From: Confluentibacter citreus
GTDB lineage: Bacteria; Bacteroidota; Bacteroidia; Flavobacteriales; Flavobacteriaceae
Assembly: GCF_002807055.1 (NCBI RefSeq)
Contig: NZ_NIXN01000002.1
Location: 310,001-374,000, forward strand
Reading direction: 5' to 3'
DNA length: 64,000 bases
Positions 61,252 through 64,000 of this stretch are shown here, piece after piece. A program made the translations under genes and the position numbers. Within the stretch, counting starts at the first letter, position 1, and each line of letters opens with the position of its first letter. The notes below the pieces were generated by a model. It searched no databases and was not told where the DNA came from. It saw only the letters and a program-made list of their open reading frames with translations.

Positions 61252-61689
61252 ATGAAAACCATTATCATCACTTTAGCCTTGTGCTTTTCACTAAGCATAT
61301 TTGCTCAAGAAAATAAAATTAAAAGCCTTAAAATTGCTTTTATAACCGAAAAACTGAATTTAACCGAAAAAGAAGCGCAACAATTTTGGCCTGTGTATAA
61401 TGCTTATGACGACACCGTTAGCAACCTTAAATTTAACGAGTTTCGAAAAGTAGTTCATGAAATTAGACAAAATTATGCTTCCATTTCTGATGACAAAGCA
61501 AATGAACTTTTAAATAAAGCTGTAGAAATAGAAGGTAAAATCCATGCTGAAGACGTTAAATTAATAAAGAAACTCCGAAGCATCATTCCAGCAAAAAAGA
61601 TTTTAGCTTTAAAAAATGCCGAAGAAGACTTTAACAGGAAAATGCTCGAAGAATTTAATAAACGACGCAGGGAAAATAGTAACAGATAA
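61252..61689 (+). CDS. Periplasmic Spy/CpxP-like helical protein
   Basis: A 145-residue secreted protein (signal IIITLALCFSLSIFAQ). It is all helical: IKSLKIAFITEKLNLTEKEA, QQFWPVYNAYDDTVSN and a charged C-terminal helix (DFNRKMLEEFNKRRRE). The LNLTEKEAQQFWPVY segment is like the LTxxQ-type of Spy/CpxP proteins. In this place it is probably a periplasmic chaperone or stress sensor controlled with the ECF sigma factor. Confidence 0.8.
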   Translation: MKTIIITLALCFSLSIFAQENKIKSLKIAFITEKLNLTEKEAQQFWPVYNAYDDTVSNLKFNEFRKVVHEIRQNYASISDDKANELLNKAVEIEGKIHAEDVKLIKKLRSIIPAKKILALKNAEEDFNRKMLEEFNKRRRENSNR

Positions 61690-61690
61690 A

Positions 61691-61718
61691 AAAAAGGGAA
61701 GTTCAAGCTTCCCTTTTT
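61691..61718. terminator. Bidirectional terminator
   Basis: AAAAAGGGAAG and CTTCCCTTTTT form an 11-bp stem with a 6-nt loop, between the Spy-like gene and the convergent propeller lipoprotein gene. Confidence 0.85.
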
Positions 61719-61727
61719 TATTTGAAC

Positions 61728-62774
61728 TTATTCTCTAAAAGCAACTTTAGAAATTCTTTTGGAACCTGCTGCATAACCCACACCATCGTTTAAAAACCGA
61801 AGCGCATGAAAAGGTTCGTCACTTAAATGTTTCCATGTTAATCCAGAATCGTTACTAAAATCAATGCCTTTTAATCCAACCGCCACCAATTCCTTTCCAT
61901 TTGAGTTAGGAATAAATTGTACACAACTACTATATCCTGGATCTTTATTTTCAGCAACTAATTGCCATGTTTTTCCACCATCCGTTGTTAGCATTTTATT
62001 GGCAGTATTAGCATCTGGATTGGTATAATCACCACCAATAGCATATCCATTAAGTTCATCATAAAAATCAATAGAATATATGCCTTCAGTGTCTTTGGCC
62101 TTTACAATAGGTGTTTTTACAACATCCCAAGTTAATCCTTTGTCATCAGACATATAAATATTCCCAGCTGTTGTTCCTATCCATATTTTGTTACCTATAA
62201 TTTTAATATTGGTATTACTAGCAGCAAAGGCACCTTCACCCTCTTCTGCCTTTGGAAGATTAGCACATGCTATTTTATTCCAAGTATTCCCACCATCTCT
62301 AGTAATAATAATGGATAAACATCCGTTCATGCTATCCCCAACTGCAATACCTTCGTTATCATTCCAAAATAACATGGCATCATAAAAAACACCCGTAGCA
62401 TGTTCTTCATAAACCAATTCCATTTTTCCCTTATCTCCTGTTTTGTATAACAAGGCTGGATTCTCAATACTCAACATGAAAAAATCGGTTGCAGTATGTG
62501 CAATGGCTCTAAACTCTAAATTTAAAGTATCATAGGTTTGAACAGATGTTTGCCACATGTCTTTTCTAGGATTATACAATCCAAAGACACCTTCGTTGGC
62601 TGCAAAGGCCAAACTACCATCATTTAAAATATCAATGGCTCTAATACTTAACAAGGAGTCCGAATAAATCGTTTCAATGCTTACGTGATTAAAGTTTCGC
62701 GGTATAAATGTGTCCTTCCCTCCGCAGGAAAACAAAAACGCTAGACATAAACAAAAAACCCAAAGCTGTTTCAT
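61728..62774 (-). CDS. Beta-propeller (BNR/YCF48-like) lipoprotein
   Basis: A 348-residue lipoprotein from the ATG at 62774; a TTG at 62783 is possible but not needed. The signal ends LAFLFSC. The rest is made of propeller repeats with Asp-box-like words (SDDKGLTWDVV, TTDGGKTWQLV, NDSGLTWKHL), as in sialidase-type or Ycf48/HCF136-like proteins. It may be a binding or assembly factor in the envelope. No catalytic residues are apparent. Confidence 0.82.
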   Translation of the reverse strand: MKQLWVFCLCLAFLFSCGGKDTFIPRNFNHVSIETIYSDSLLSIRAIDILNDGSLAFAANEGVFGLYNPRKDMWQTSVQTYDTLNLEFRAIAHTATDFFMLSIENPALLYKTGDKGKMELVYEEHATGVFYDAMLFWNDNEGIAVGDSMNGCLSIIITRDGGNTWNKIACANLPKAEEGEGAFAASNTNIKIIGNKIWIGTTAGNIYMSDDKGLTWDVVKTPIVKAKDTEGIYSIDFYDELNGYAIGGDYTNPDANTANKMLTTDGGKTWQLVAENKDPGYSSCVQFIPNSNGKELVAVGLKGIDFSNDSGLTWKHLSDEPFHALRFLNDGVGYAAGSKRISKVAFRE

Positions 62775-62851
62775 AAATTTCAATTGTGTATAAAAATATA
62801 AAAGCTAAACGAATAAAGACCCAAACGATTCAACAAATCAACATATTAATG

Positions 62852-62859
62852 TAACTTTG
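62852..62859 (+). promoter_or_regulatory. Candidate -7 element of the rsmB-like gene
   Basis: TAACTTTG matches TAnnTTTG, 18 bp before the ATG at 62878. The region 19 bp upstream is a weak -33 match. Confidence 0.35.
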
Positions 62860-62877
62860 CAGCCTTATTTACAAACC

Positions 62878-64000
62878 ATGCGATTACACAGAAATTTATG
62901 CTTTTCGGTTATTGACGGATTAACTTTGATATTCAATGAAGGTCATTATGCCGATAAAGTGATTCAACAATTATTAAAACGCGATAAACGTTGGGGTGCA
63001 CGCGACCGTGCCTTTGTTGCAGAAACCACCTATGATATTGTACGTTGGAAACGTTTATATGCCGAAATTGCTGAAGTTAAAGAACCTTTTGATAGGGATA
63101 ATCTATGGCGCATGTTTGCCGTTTGGGCAACCTTAAAAGGCATTAAATTACCCGATTGGAAATATTTTGAAGAGACACCAACACGCAAAATAAAAGGCCG
63201 TTTTGATGAACTTTCAAAAATTAGAAAATTCAAAGAATCCATTCCCGATTGGATAGATGAATTGGGGGCAAAAGAACTTGGTGACAAAGTTTGGAGCAAA
63301 GAAATGGAGGCCCTAAACGAACAAGCCGATGTTATTTTAAGAGTCAACACCCTAAAAACAACCAAAGAAAAATTACAGGAAGAATTATTTGACTTAGGAT
63401 TTGAAACAGAAATCCTTCCAGACTATCCACACGCCTTAAAGCTAAAAGAACGCGCCAATGTATTTACTACGGATGCCTTTAGCAATGGCTTGTTTGAAGT
63501 ACAGGATGCCTCTTCGCAATTAGTCGCTGAATTTCTAAACGTACAACCGGGTATGCGTGTGGTAGATGCTTGTGCAGGTGCAGGCGGGAAAACATTGCAT
63601 ATTGCGTCTTTAATGGAAAATAAAGGACAAATTATAGCTCTGGATATATATGAAAATAAACTCCACGAATTAAAACGTCGTGCCAAACGAAACAGTGCCC
63701 ACAATATTGAAACCAGAGCCATTGATTCTACCAAGGTCATTAAAAAATTATATGATAAAGCTGACCGAGTGCTGATTGATGCCCCATGTTCTGGATTGGG
63801 AGTTTTACGCAGAAATCCGGATGCCAAATGGAAATTACAACCCGATTTTATTGAAAAAATAAAAACAACCCAGCAAGAGATTTTACAACAATATTCCAGA
63901 ATAGTAAAAGTGGGCGGACAATTAGTGTACGCAACCTGTTCTATTTTACCTTCTGAAAACCAAGAACAAGTGAAGACCTTTTTAAAATCGGAAGCCGGAA
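62878..64000 (+). CDS. rsmB: RsmB/NOP-family RNA m5C methyltransferase, 3' end outside window
   Basis: The frame is open from the ATG at 62878 to the last base of the window (about 374 residues seen). The N-terminal part (MRLHRNLCFSVIDGLTL) is an RsmB-like RNA-binding domain. The C-terminal core has the SAM motif VVDACAGAGGKTLH, the first catalytic Cys in DAPCSGLGVL and the second in VYATCSILPSENQEQV, giving the double-Cys of m5C enzymes. It would methylate cytosine in 16S rRNA; RsmB is favoured by length and layout. The stop lies outside the window. Confidence 0.9.
   Translation, partial: MRLHRNLCFSVIDGLTLIFNEGHYADKVIQQLLKRDKRWGARDRAFVAETTYDIVRWKRLYAEIAEVKEPFDRDNLWRMFAVWATLKGIKLPDWKYFEETPTRKIKGRFDELSKIRKFKESIPDWIDELGAKELGDKVWSKEMEALNEQADVILRVNTLKTTKEKLQEELFDLGFETEILPDYPHALKLKERANVFTTDAFSNGLFEVQDASSQLVAEFLNVQPGMRVVDACAGAGGKTLHIASLMENKGQIIALDIYENKLHELKRRAKRNSAHNIETRAIDSTKVIKKLYDKADRVLIDAPCSGLGVLRRNPDAKWKLQPDFIEKIKTTQQEILQQYSRIVKVGGQLVYATCSILPSENQEQVKTFLKSEAG

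Overview
The window comes from an AT-rich bacterium of the Bacteroidota, most likely a marine or environmental member of the Flavobacteriaceae. The evidence is the gene content: a type B (CHU_C) type IX secretion sorting domain, DUF4252/ECF sigma loci, SusC-like plug motifs in the vitamin B12 receptor, many lipoproteins with Cys lipoboxes, a 950-residue CarB lacking its regulatory domain, and the C-minus form of ribosomal protein bL31. Promoters also fit, with several matches to the Bacteroidota consensus TTTG-N19-TAnnTTTG. No tRNA, rRNA, CRISPR array, intact transposase or prophage was seen. It reads as ordinary chromosome with scattered palindromic repeats.

Layout. 1-1.2 kb: end of a LytS-type kinase and its LytTR regulator. 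1.3-7.5 kb (minus): small membrane protein, SMP-30-like lipoprotein, SGNH esterase, lpdA, S41 protease. 7.6-10.7 kb: smpB, NTF2-like protein, SRPBCC protein, trmH, sirtuin. 10.7-17 kb: giant T9SS lectin/Ig-like protein, transglutaminase, an AraC-regulator fragment, S41 protease. 17-23 kb: ABC-F ATPase, two glycosyltransferases, J/KTSC protein, haem-binding protein. 23-25 kb: HEAT-like protein, purB, small membrane protein. 25-27.3 kb: ECF sigma, membrane partner and two DUF4252 proteins. 27.4-31.2 kb: tandem S41 lipoproteins and a Dph6-like ligase. 31.2-36.7 kb: cobalamin uptake (riboswitch, BtuB-like receptor, BtuF/C/D). 36.8-40.4 kb: rmuC, then a translationally coupled satD-DUF3307-thioesterase operon. 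40.7-43.8 kb: carB and rpmH. 44-49.8 kb: DUF6263-like and TPR proteins, PepSY protein, a probable orphan transmembrane STING protein, MltD-like transglycosylase, alpha/beta hydrolase, GNAT-like protein. 49.8-59.9 kb: mtaB, peptide-binding lipoprotein, GlmU-like protein, rpmE2, DUF4199, GT2, phosphoglucomutase, MsbA-like exporter. 60.2-64 kb: second ECF sigma locus, beta-propeller lipoprotein, and an rsmB-like methyltransferase that runs off the end.

The most interesting items are: (i) the 223-residue protein at 46976-47647, whose C-terminal half matches the STING ligand-binding fold motif by motif, with no CD-NTase gene nearby; (ii) the SatD-like protein at 38578-39189, whose motif order resembles a class III nucleotide cyclase fold followed by a helix-turn-helix, fused in an operon to a DUF3307 membrane protein and preceded by tandem 28-bp promoter/operator repeats; (iii) a self-complementary 68-bp insert placed in the apical loop of the B12 riboswitch; and (iv) nested palindromic repeats in intergenic DNA.
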